Assembly: GCA_026018925.1 (NCBI GenBank)
Contig: JAKSZU010000189.1
Location: 186,001-250,000 of the forward strand
Source: Tupaia tana
Lineage: Eukaryota > Chordata > Mammalia > Scandentia > Tupaiidae
DNA: 64,000 nt
Direction: 5' to 3'
Shown here: positions 53,701-64,000 of the stretch, one piece after another
Numbering within the stretch: the stretch's first letter is position 1
How the letters are laid out: the number at the start of each line of letters is the position of its first letter
Notes under the pieces: generated by a model
What the model was told of the DNA's origin: nothing
The model's input: the letters and a program-made list of their open reading frames with translations, nothing else
The model's database searches: none
Translations under genes and position numbers: made by a program

Positions 53701-54495
53701 CAAACTAAGTTCAAACCTAACCTAACCTGAAGCCTAACTCAAACCATAGACCTAACCCTAACCCTAGGCGGACACCTTAAGCTCAACCCCAAACCTAACC
53801 TGGCCCTGACGCTAACTCCAACCATAACAGTTACCCGAAAACTAACAGTCGCCCTAAACTTACTCCCTCAAACTAAGCTCAAACCTAACCTAACCTGAAG
53901 CCTAACTCATACCATAGACCTAACCCTAACCCTAGGCGGACACCTTAAGCTCAACCCCAGTCCTGAAATGGCCCTGACGCTAACTCCAACCATAACAGTT
54001 ACCCGAAAACTAACAGTAGCCCTAAACTTACTCCCCAAACTAAGTTCAAACCTAACCTAACCTGAAGCCTAACTCAAACCATAGACCTAACCTAACCCTA
54101 GGCGGACACCTGAAGCTCAACCCCAACCCTAACCTAACCCTGACGCTATCTCCAACCGTAACACTGAACCGAAAACTAACAGTAGCCCTAAACTTACTCC
54201 CTCAAACTAACTTCAAACCTAACCTAACCTGAAGCCTAACTCAAACCATAGACCTAACCCTAACCCTAGGCGGACACCTTAAGCTCAACCCCAGTCCTAA
54301 AATGGCCCTGACGCTAACTCCAACCATAACAGTTACCCGAAAACTAACAGTACCCCTAAACTTACTCCCTCAAACTAACTTCAAACCTAACCTAACCTGA
54401 AGCCTAACTCAAACCATAGACCTAACCCTAACGCTAGGCGGACACCTTAAGCTCAACACCAACCCTAACCTGACCCTCACGCTATCTCCAACCGT
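47775..54495. repeat. 40-unit higher-order repeat, copy 1 (6.72 kb)
   Basis: Sequence from about 47,775 to 54,710 matches about 54,495-61,430 at an offset of 6,720-6,725 bp (40 units). Private variants shared by both copies include CTACGTTCAAACG (47,991 and 54,711), CTAACTTGAAGCC (48,514 and 55,234), CTCCATCCGTAAC (49,112 and 55,837), GAAGCTTAAATC (50,201 and 56,922), ACCACAGACC (52,232 and 58,952), TAAAGTTACTCC with TGAAGGCTAAC (about 52,681 and 59,401) and GAAAAGTAACAG (52,998 and 59,718). The last kilobase (about 53.75-54.7 kb) is B-type (ACAGTCGCC, CCTGAAATGG, CAACACCAACCC) and joins A-type sequence at 54,711. Confidence 0.88.
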
Positions 54496-57400
54496 AACAC
54501 TGAACCGAAAACTAACAGTAGCACTAAACTTACTCCCTCAAACTAAGTTCAAACCTAACCTAACCTGAAGCCTAACTCAAACCATAGACCTAACCCTAAC
54601 CCTAGGCGGACACCTGAAGCTCAACCCCAACCCTAACCTAACCCTGACGCTATCTCCAACCGTAACACTGAACCGAAAACTAACAGTAGCCCTAAACTTA
54701 CTCCCTCAAACTACGTTCAAACGTAACCTAACCTGAAGCCTAACTCAAACCATAGACCTAACCCTAACCCTAGGCGGACACCTTAAGCTCAACCCCAACC
54801 CTAACCTGGCCCTGACGCTAACTCCAACCATAACAGTTACCAGAAAACTAAAAGTCACCCTAAACTTACTCCCTCAAACTAAGCTCTAACCTAACCTAAC
54901 CTGAAGCCTAAATCAAACCATACACCTAACCCTAACCCTAGGCGGACACCTTAACCTCAACCCCAACCCTAACCTGACCCTCACGCTAACTCCAACCGTA
55001 ACACTGAACCGAAAACTAACATTAGCCCTAAACTTACTCCCTCAAACTAATTTCAAACCTAACCTAACCTGAAGCCTAACTCAAACCATAGACCTAACCC
55101 TAACCCTAGGCGGACACCTGAAGCTCAACCCCAACCCTAACCTGACCCTCACGCTATCTCCAACCGTAACACTGAACCGAAAACTAACAGTAGCCCTAAA
55201 CTTACTCCCTCAAACTAAGTTCAAACCTAACCTAACTTGAAGCCTAAATCAAACCATACACCTAACCCTAACCCTAGGCGGACACCTTAAGCTCAAGCCC
55301 AACCCTAACCTGACCCTCATGCTAACTCCAACCGTAACACTGAACCGAAAACTAACAGTAGCCCTAAACTTACTCCCTCAACTAAGTTCAAACCTAACCT
55401 AACCTGAAGCCTAACTCAAACCATAGACCTAACCCTAACCCTAGGGCGGACACCTGAAGCTCAACCCCAACCCTAACCTAACCTGACGCTATCTCCAACC
55501 GGTAACACTGAACGCGAAAACTAACAGTAGCCCTAAACTTACTCCCTCAAACTAACTTCAAACCTAACCTAACCTGAAGCCTAACTCAAACCATAGACCT
55601 AACCCTAACCCTAGGCGGACACCTTAAGCTCAACCCCAGTCGCTAAAATGGGCCCTGACGCTAACTCCAACCATAACAGTTACCCGAAAACTAAAAGTCA
55701 CCCTAAACTTACTCCCTCAAACTAAGCTCAAACCTAACCTAACCTGAAGCCTAAATCAAACCATACACCAAACCCTAACCTAGGCGGACACCCTTAACCT
55801 CAACCCCAACCCTAACCTGACCTCACACGCTAACTCCATCCGTAACACTGAACCGAAAACTAACATTAGCCTAAACTTACTCCCTCAAACTAATTTCAAA
55901 CCTAACCTAACCTGAAGCCTAACTCAAACCATAGACCTAACCCTAAAACTAGGCGGACACCTGAAGCTCAACGCCAACCCTAACCTGACCCTCACGCTAT
56001 CTCCAACCGTAACACTGAACCGAAAACTAACAGTAGCCCTAAACTTACTCCCTCAAACTAAGTTCAAACCTAACCTAACCTGAAGCCTAAATCAAACCAT
56101 ACACCTAACCCTAACCCTAGGCGGACACCTTAAGCTCAAGCCCAACCCTAACCTGACCCTCACGCTAACTCCAACCGTAACACTGAACCGAAAACTAACA
56201 GTAGCCCTAAACTTACTCCCTCAAACTAAGTTCAAACCTAACCTAACCTGAAGCCTAACTCAAACCATAGACCTAACCCTAACCCTAGGCGGACACCTGA
56301 AGCTCAACCCCAACCCTAACCTAACCCTGACGCTATCTCTAACCGTAACACTGAACCGAAAACTAACAGTAGCCCTAAACTTACTCCCTCAAACTAACTT
56401 CAAACCTAACCTAACCTGAAGCCTAACTCAAACCATAGACCTAACCCTAACCCTAGGCGGACACCTTAAGCTCAACCCCAGTCCTAAAATGGCCCTGACG
56501 CTAACTCCAACCATAACAGTTACCCGAAAACTAACGGTAGCCCTAAACTTACTCCCTCAAACTAAGTTCAAACCTAACCTAACCTGAAGCCTAACTCAAA
56601 CCATAGACCTAACCCTAACCCTAGGCGGAAACCTGAAGTTCAACCCCAACGCTAACCTCACCCTGACGCTATCTCCAACCGTAACACTGAACCGAAAACT
56701 AACAGTAGCACTAAACTTACTCCCTCAAACTACGTTCAAACGTAACCTAACCTGAAGCCTAACTCAAACCATAGACCTAACCCTAACCCTAGGCGGACAC
56801 CTTAAGCTCAACCCCAACCCTAAAATGGCCCTGACGCTAACTCCAACCATAACAGTTACCAGAAAACTAAAAGTCACCCTAAACTTACTCCCTCAAACTG
56901 AGCTCAAACCTAACCTAACCTGAAGCTTAAATCAAACCATACACCTAACCCTAACCCTAGGCGGACACCTTAACCTCAACCCCAACCCTAACCTGACCCT
57001 CACGCTAACTCCAACCGTAACACTGAACCGAAAACTAACAGTAGCCCTAAACTTACTCCCTCAAACAAATTTCAAACCTAACCTAACCTGAAGCCTAAAT
57101 CAAACCATACACCTAACCCTATCCCTAGGCGGACACCTTAAGCTCAAGCCCAACCCTAATCTGACCCTCACGCTAACTCCAACCGTAACACTGAACCGAA
57201 AACTAACAGTAGCCCTAAACTTACTCCCTCAAACTAAGTTCAAACCTAACATAACCTGAAGCCTAACTCAAACCATAGACCTAACCCTAACCCTAGGCGG
57301 ACACCTGAAGTTCAACCCCAACCCTAACCTAACCCTGACGCTATCTCCAACCGTAACACTGAACCGAAAACTAACAGTAGCCCTAAACTTACTCCCTCAA

Positions 57401-60400
57401 ACTAACTTCAAACCTAACCTAACCTGAAGCCTAACTCAAACCATAGACCTAACCCTAACCCTAGGCGGACACCTTAAGCTCAACCCCAGTCCTAAAATGG
57501 CCCTGACGCTAACTCCAACCATAACAGTTACCCGAAAACTAACAGTAGCCCTAAACTTACTCCCTCAAACTAAGTTCAAACCTAACCTAACCTGAAGCCT
57601 AACTCAAACCATAGACCTAACCCTAACCCTAGGCGGACACCTGAAGCTCAACCCCAACGCTAACCTCACCCTGACGCTATCTCCAACCGTAACACTGAAC
57701 CGAAAACTAACAGTAGCCCTAAACTTACTCCCTCAAACTAAGTTCAAACGTAACCTAACCTGAAGCCTAACTCAAACCATAGACCTAACCCTAACCCTAG
57801 GCGGACACCTTAAGCTCAACCCCAACCCTAACCTGGCCCTGACGCTAACTCCAACCATAACAGTTACCAGAAAACTAAAAGTCACCCTAAACTTACTCCC
57901 TCAAACTAAGCTCAAACCTAACCTAACCTGAAGCCTAAATCAAACCATACACCTAACCCTAACCCTAGGCGGACACCTTAACCTCAACCCCAACCCTAAC
58001 CTGACCCTCACGCTAACTCCAACCGTAACACTGAACCGAAAACTAACATTAGCCCTAAACTTACTCCCTCAAACTAATTTCAAACCTAACCTAACCTGAA
58101 GCCTAACTCAAACCATAGACCTAACCCTAACCCTAGGCGGACACCTGAAGCTCAACCCCAACCCTAACCTGACCCTCACGCTATCTCCAACCGTAACACT
58201 GAACCGAAAACTAACAGTAGCCCTAAACTTACTCCCTCAAACTAAGTTCAAACCTAACCTAACCTGAAGCCTAAATCAAACCATACACCTAACCCTAACC
58301 CTAGGCAGACACCTTAACCTCAACCCCAACCCTAACCTGACCCTCACGCTAACTCCAACCGTAACACTGAACCGAAAACTAACAGTAGCCCTAAACTTAC
58401 TCCCTCAAACTAAGTTCAAACCTAACCTAACCTGAAGCCTAACTCAAACCATAGACCTAACCCTAACCCTAGGCGGACACCTGAAGCTCAACCCCAACCC
58501 TAACCTAACCCTGACGCTATCTCCAACCGTAACACTGAACCGAAAACTAACAGTAGCCCTAAACTTACTCCCTCAAACTAACTTCAAACCTAACCTAACC
58601 TGAAGCCTAACTCAAACCATAGACCTAACCCTAACCCTAGGCGGACACCTTAAGCTCAACCCCAGTCCTAAAATGGCCCTGACGCTAACTCCAACCATAA
58701 CAGTTACCCGAAAACTAACAGTAGCCCTAAACTTACTCCCTCAAACTAAGTTCAAACCTAACCTAACCTGAAGCCTAACTCAAACCATAGACCTAACCCT
58801 AACCCTAGGCGGAAACCTGAAGTTCAACCCCAACGCTAACCTCACCCTGACGCTATCTCCAACCGTAACACTGAACCGAAAACTAACAGTAGCCCTAAAC
58901 TTACTCCCTCCAACTAAGTTCAAACGTAACCTAACCTGAAGCCTAACTCAAACCACAGACCTAACCCTAACACTAGGCGGACACCTTAAGCTCAACCCCA
59001 ACCCTAAAATGGCCCTGACGCTAACTCCAACCATAACAGTTACCAGAAAACTAAAAGTCACCCTAAACTTACTCCCTCAAACTAAGCTCAAACCTAACCT
59101 AACCTGAAGCCTAAATCAAACCATACACCTAACCCTAACCCTAGGCGGACACCTTAACCTCAACCCCAACCCTAACCTGACCCTCACGCTATCTCCAACC
59201 GTAACACTGAACCGAAAACTAACAGTAGCCCTAAACTTACTCCCTCAAACTAATTTCAAACCTAACCTAACCTGAAGCCTAAATCAAACCATACACCTAA
59301 CCCTAACCCTAGGCGGACACCTTAAGCTCAAGCCCAACCCTAATCTGACCCTCACGCTAACTCCAACCGTAACACTGAACCGAAAACTAACAGTAGCCCT
59401 AAAGTTACTCCCTCAAACTAAGTTCAAACCTAACCTAACCTGAAGGCTAACTCAAACCATAGACCTAACCCTAACCCTAGGCGGACACCTGAAGCTCAAC
59501 CCCAACCCTAACCTAACCCTGACGCTATCTCCAACCGTAACACTGAACCGAAAACTAACAGTAGCCCTAAACTTACTCCCTCAAACTAACTTCAAACCTA
59601 ACCTAACCTGAAGCCTAACTCAAACCATAGACCTAACCCTAACCCTAGGCGGACACCTTAAGCTCAACCCCAGTCCTAAAATGGCCCTGACGCTAACTCC
59701 AACCATAACAGTTACCCGAAAAGTAACAGTAGCCCTAAACTTACTCCCTCAAACTAAGTTCAAACCTAACCTAACCTGAAGCCTAACTCAAACCATAGAC
59801 CTAACACTAACCCTAGGCGGACACCTGAAGCTCAACCCCAACGCTAACCTAACCCTGACGCTATCTCCAACCGTAACACTGAACCGAAAACTAACAGTAG
59901 CCCTAAACTTACTCCCTCAAACTAAGTTCAAACGTAACCTAACCTGAAGCCTAACTCAAACCATAGACCTAACCCTAACCCTAGGCGGACACCTTAAGCT
60001 CAACCCCAACCCTAACCTGGCCCTGACGCTAACTCCAACCATAACAGTTACCAGAAAACTAAAAGTCACCCTAAACTTACTCCCTCAAACTAAGCTCAAA
60101 CCTAACCTAACCTGAAGCCTAAATCAAACCATACACCTAACCCTAACCCTAGGCGGACACCTTAACCTCAACCCCAACCCTAACCTGACCCTCACGCTAA
60201 CTCCAACCGTAACACTGAACCGAAAACTAACATTAGCCCTAAATTTACTCCCTCAAACTAATTTCAAAACTAACCTAACCTGAAGCCTAACTCAAACCAT
60301 AGACCTAACCCTAACCCTAGGCGGACACCTGAAGCTCAACCCCAACCCAAACCTGACCCTCACGCTATCTCCAACCGTAACACTGAACCGAAAACTAACA

Positions 60401-61430
60401 GTAGCCCTAAACTTACTCCCTCAAACTAAGTTCAAACCTAACCTAACCTGAAGCCTAACTCAAACCATAGACCTAACCCTAACCCTAGGCGGACACCTTA
60501 AGCTCAACCCCAAACCTAACCTGGCCCTGACGCTAACTCCAACCATAACAGTTACCCGAAAACTAACAGTCGCCCTAAACTTACTCCCTCAAACTAAGCT
60601 CAAACCTAACCTAACCTGAAGCCTAACTCATACCATAGACCTAACCCTAACCCTAGGCGGACACCTTAAGCTCAACCCCAGTCCTGAAATGGCCCTGACG
60701 CTAACTCCAACCATAACAGTTACCCGAAAACTAACAGTAGCCCTAAACTTACTCCCCCAAACTAAGTTCAAACCTAACCTAACCTGAAGCCTAACTCAAA
60801 CCATAGACCTAACCCTAACCCTAGGCGGACACCTGAAGCTCAACCCCAACCCTAACCTAACCCTGACGCTATCTCCAACCGTAACACTGAACCGAAAACT
60901 AACAGTAGCCCTAAACTTACTCCCTCAAACTAACTTCAAACCTAACCTAACCTGAAGCCTAACTCAAACCATAGACCTAACCCTAACCCTAGGCGGACAC
61001 CTTAAGCTCAACCCCAGTCCTAAAATGGCCCTGACGCTAACTCCAACCATAACAGTTACCCGAAAACTAACAGTACCCCTAAACTTACTCCCTCAAACTA
61101 ACTTCAAACCTAACCTAACCTGAAGCCTAACTCAAACCATAGACCTAACCCTAACGCTAGGCGGACACCTTAAGCTCAACACCAACCCTAACCTGACCCT
61201 CACGCTATCTCCAACCGTAACACTGAACCGAAAACTAACAGTAGCCCTAAACTTACTCCCTCAAACTAAGTTCAAACCTAACCTAACCTGAAGCCTAACT
61301 CAAACCATAGACCTAACCCTAACCCTAGGCGGACACCTGAAGCTCAACCCCAACCCTAACCTAACCCTGACGTTATCTCCAACCGTAACACTGAACCGAA
61401 AACTAACAGTAGCCCTAAACTTACTCCCTC
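54496..61430. repeat. 40-unit higher-order repeat, copy 2 (6.72 kb)
   Basis: This is the second tandem copy. Type 1 or hybrid marks follow the same spacing as copy 1: 5, 7, 6, 7 and 6 units from about 54,841. Its B-type tail (about 60.48-61.43 kb) shows AACGCTAGGCGG with CAACACCAACCC near 61,154-61,185, as in copy 1 near 54,432. Beyond about 61,430 the match fails: this copy continues into TTTAAACCTAACCTACCCAG, while copy 1 goes to CTACGTTCAAACG. The interval 55,380-55,870 has a dense cluster of one-base indels, treated as a separate observation. Confidence 0.87.
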
Positions 61431-64000
61431 AAACTAAGTTTAAACCTAACCTACCCAGAAGCCTAAATCAAACCATACACCTAACCCTAACCCTAGGCGG
61501 ACACCTTAAGCTCAAGCCCAACCCTAACCTGACCCTCACGCTAACTCCAACCGTAACACTGAACCGAAAACTAACAGTAGCCCTAAACTTACTCCCTCAA
61601 ACTAAGTTCAAACCTAACCTAACCTGAAGCCTAAATCAAACCATACACCTAACCCTAACCCTAGGCGGACACCTGAAGCTCAACCCCAACCCTAACCTGA
61701 CCCTGACGCTATCTCCAACCGTAACACTGAACTGAAAACTAACAGTAGCCCTAAACTTACTCCCTCAAACTAAGTTCAAACCTAACCTAACCTGAAGCCT
61801 AACTCAAACCATAGACCTAACCCTAACCCTAGGCGGACACCTGAAGCTCAACCCCAACCTTAACCTGACCCTCACGCTCTCTCCAACCGTAACACTGAAC
61901 CGAAAACTAACAGTAGCCCTAAACTTACACCCTCAAGCTAAGTTCAAACCTAACCTAACCTGAAGCCTAACTCAAACCATAGACCTAACCCTAACCCTAG
62001 GCGGACACCTTAAGCTCAACCACAATCCTAAAATGGCCCTGACGCTAACTCCAACAATAACAGTTACCCGAAAACTAACAGTAGCCCTAAACTTACTCCC
62101 TCAAACTAAGTTCAAACCTAACCTAACCTGAAGCCTAAATCAAACCATACACCTAACCCCAACCCTAGGCGGACACCTTAAGCTCAACCCCAACCCTAAC
62201 CTGACCCTCACGTTAAATCCAACCGTAACACTGAACTGAAAACTAACAGTAGCCCTAAACTTACTCCCTCAAACTAAGTTCAAACCTAACCTAACCTGAA
62301 GCCTAACTCAAACCATAGACCTAAACCTAACCCCCAGGAGGACACCTGAAGCTCAACCCCAACGCTAACCTGACCCTGACTCTATCTCCAACAGTAACAC
62401 TGAAACGAAAACTAACAGTAGCCCTAAACTTACTCCCTCAAACTAAGTTCAAACCTAACCTAACCTGAAGCCTAACTCAAACCATAGACCTAACCCTAAC
62501 CCTAGGCGGACACCTTAAGCTCAACCCCAAACCTAACCTGGCCCTGACGCTAACTCCAACCATAACAGTTACCCGAAAACTAACAGTCGCCCTAAACTTA
62601 CTCCCTCAAACTAAGTTCAAACCTAACCTAACCTGAAGCCTAACTCAAACCATAGACCTAACCCTAACCCTAGGCGGACACCTTAAGCTCAACCCCAGTC
62701 CTGAAATGGCCCTGACGCTAACTCCAACCATAACAGTTACCCGAAAACTAACAGTAGCCCTAAACTTACTCCCTCAAACTAAGTTCAAACCTAACCTAAC
62801 CTGAAGCCTAACTCAAACCATAGACCTAACCCTAACCCTAGGCGGACACCTGAAGCTCAACCCCAACCCTAACCTAACCCCGACGCTATCTCCAACCGTA
62901 ACACTGAACCGAAAACTAACAGTAGCCCTAAACTTACTCCCTCAAACTAACTTCAAACCTAACCTAACCTGAAGCCTAACTCAAACCATAGACCTAACCC
63001 TAACCCTAGGCGGACACCTTAAGCTCAACCCCAGTCCTAAAATGGCCCTGACGCTAACTCCAACCATAACAGTTACCCGAAAACTAACAGTAGCCCTAAA
63101 CTTACTCCCTCAAACTAACTTCAAACCTAACCTAACCTGAAGCCTAACTCAAACCATAGACCTAACCCTAACCCTAGGCGGACACCTTAAGCTCAACACC
63201 AACCCTAACCTGACCCTCACGCTATCTCCAACCGTAACACTGAACCGAAAACTAACAGTAGCCCTAAACTTACTCCCTCAAACTAAGTTCAAACCTAACC
63301 TAACCTGAAGCCTAACTCAAACCATAGACCTAACCCTAACCCTAGGCGGACACCTGAAGCTCAACCCCAACCCTAACCTAACCCTGACGCTATCTCCAAC
63401 CGTAACACTGAACCGAAAACTAACAGTAGCACTAAACTTACTCCCTCAAACTAAGTTTAAACCTAACCTACCCAGAAACCTAAATCAAACCATACACCTA
63501 ACCCTAACCCTAGGCGGACACCTTAAGCTCAAGCCCAACCCTAACCTGACCCTCACGCTAACTCCAACCGTAACACTGAACCGAAAACTAACAGTAGCCC
63601 TAAACTTACTCCCTCAAACTAAGTTCAAACCTAACCTAACCTGAAGCCTAAATCAAACCATACACCTAACCCTAACCCTAGGCGGACACCTGAAGCTCAA
63701 CCCCAACCCTAACCTGACCCTGACGCTATCTCCAACCGTAACACTGAACCGAAAACTAACAGTAGCCCTAAACTTACTCCCTCAAACTAAGTTCAAACCT
63801 AACCTAACCTGAAGCCTAACTCAAACCATAGACCTAACCCTAACCCTAGGCGGACACCTGAAGCTCAACCCCAACCCTAACTTGACCCTCACGCTCTCTC
63901 CAACCGTAACACTGAACCGAAAACTAACAGTAGCCCTAAACTTACACCCTCAAGCTAAGTTCAAACCTAACCTAATCTGAAGCCTAACTCAAACCATAGA
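61431..64000. repeat. B-type block at the right edge (12-unit repeat)
   Basis: Together with the end of the previous repeat, about 60,780-62,700 matches about 21,620-23,540 at an offset of 39,160 bp. Examples are TACACCCTCAAGCTAAG at 61,926 (TGACACCCTC at 22,765), CACAATCCTAAAATGG at 62,021 and 22,861, and CCCAGGAGG at 62,334 and 23,172. After about 62,700 the offset grows by one unit, because this copy has a type 6 unit (about 63,025) that the upstream copy lacks. The TTTAAACCTAACCTACCCAG mark repeats at 61,439 and 63,457, a 12-unit (about 2,018 bp) period. The window ends 152 bases into a unit that began at 63,849. Confidence 0.83.

Larger units (their letters stand above)
1..64000. repeat. 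168-bp telomere-motif satellite array filling the window
   Basis: The entire window is a head-to-tail array of a 168-bp unit in one orientation. The boundary CCTAGGCGGACACC recurs at 168-bp steps (ctagg at 124, 292, 460, 628, 796, 965, 1133, 1301), and I found it, or a 1-2 base variant, throughout. The span from the first to the last boundary (127 to 63,849) fits about 379 units, with a net excess of about 50 bases from one-base insertions. Both ends of the window cut a unit, so the array continues on both sides. I saw no unique stretch, gene, RNA gene or transposon. The G-poor + strand, nucleosome-scale unit and (CCCTAA)-like cores suggest eukaryotic subtelomeric or centromeric heterochromatin. 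That placement is inference; the tandem structure is directly seen. Confidence 0.98.

Noticed and set aside
1-64000. CRISPR-like array of regularly spaced repeats
   Set aside because: The sequence between conserved blocks is itself repeated in every unit. There are no unique spacers, the period is 168 bp, and there are no nearby protein genes.
1-64000. A true chromosome end made of pure telomeric repeats
   Set aside because: Each unit has only about two and a half TTAGGG-type hexamers within 168 bp of other sequence. No long pure hexamer run was seen at either edge.
1-64000. Coding frames on the - strand
   Set aside because: In the idealised unit all three - strand frames contain at least two stops (CTA, TTA or TCA on the + strand), so none crosses a normal unit.
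1-64000. CENP-B box as evidence of a vertebrate-type centromere
   Set aside because: I found no segment resembling the TTCG...CGGGA pattern in the unit on either strand. Absence does not exclude a centromere, but I cannot use it as support.
1-64000. Transposon, LINE, SINE or virus-derived insertion
   Set aside because: The 168-bp register continues through the whole window with only 1-2 base shifts and one 12-base insertion, leaving no room for an inserted element.
1-64000. tRNA, rRNA or other structured RNA gene
   Set aside because: The strong C/A bias of one strand leaves few complementary stems within a unit, and no tRNA box or rRNA segment was recognised.
1-64000. Naming the species from the satellite
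   Set aside because: TTAGGG-type telomeres are found in many eukaryotic groups, and I do not recognise this unit from any one of them.

Overview
The whole window is one uninterrupted tandem satellite array. I see no protein-coding gene, RNA gene, transposon or unique sequence from base 1 to base 64000. The unit is 168 bp. A conserved boundary, CCTAGG followed by CGGACACC, recurs at about 124, 292, 460, 628, 796, 965, 1133, 1301 and so on, which gives roughly 379-380 units. All units point the same way. The + strand is rich in A and C and poor in G (a representative unit counts A60 C62 T29 G17). Every unit carries a short telomere-like core, CCTAACCCTAACCCTAGG, and further degenerate CCTAA/CCCTAA runs. 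On the - strand this reads as a TTAGGG-type array mixed with decayed variants. This points to a eukaryote, most simply one with (TTAGGG)n telomeres, and to subtelomeric or centromeric/pericentromeric heterochromatin. I cannot name the species.

Units fall into recurrent types that differ in four or five short blocks. I number them 1 to 7, plus a variant 1'. The basic order is 1-2-3-4-5-6-7 (about 1,176 bp), and shortened versions (for example 1'-3-4-5-6, 840 bp) are common. Beneath this is a dimer rhythm: units starting CACCTGAAG tend to alternate with units starting CACCTTAAG or CACCTTAACC. Above it are much longer higher-order repeats.

Layout. 1-5,300: heptamer-derived array with a repeat at about 3.7 kb (22 units). 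5,300-10,716: mostly 5-unit cycles nested in a 1.85 kb (11-unit) repeat. 10,717-18,420: a block copied again about 20.86 kb downstream, at 31.6-39.2 kb. 18,420-28,920: a distinct 'B' domain with no type 1 or type 2 units and its own 9- to 11-unit periods. 28,920-32,427: mixed type 1-7 array. 32,428-43,187: two tandem copies of a 5.38 kb (32-unit) repeat. 43,188-47,774: rearranged type 1-7 array. 47,775-61,430: two tandem copies of a 6.72 kb (40-unit) repeat that joins type 1-7 sequence to B sequence. 61,431-64,000: B-type sequence matching about 22.3-24.4 kb.

The pattern is what repeated unequal exchange and segmental amplification produce: recombinant units, gain or loss of whole units between copies, and nested repeats at 168 bp, ~336 bp, 0.84-1.18 kb, 1.7-2.0 kb, 5.4 kb, 6.7 kb and 20.9 kb. 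The best candidate for something undescribed is this telomere-motif-bearing, nucleosome-sized satellite with multi-level higher-order organisation. All distances and types were read by eye, so block edges are good to about one unit (168 bp) unless tied to a named marker.
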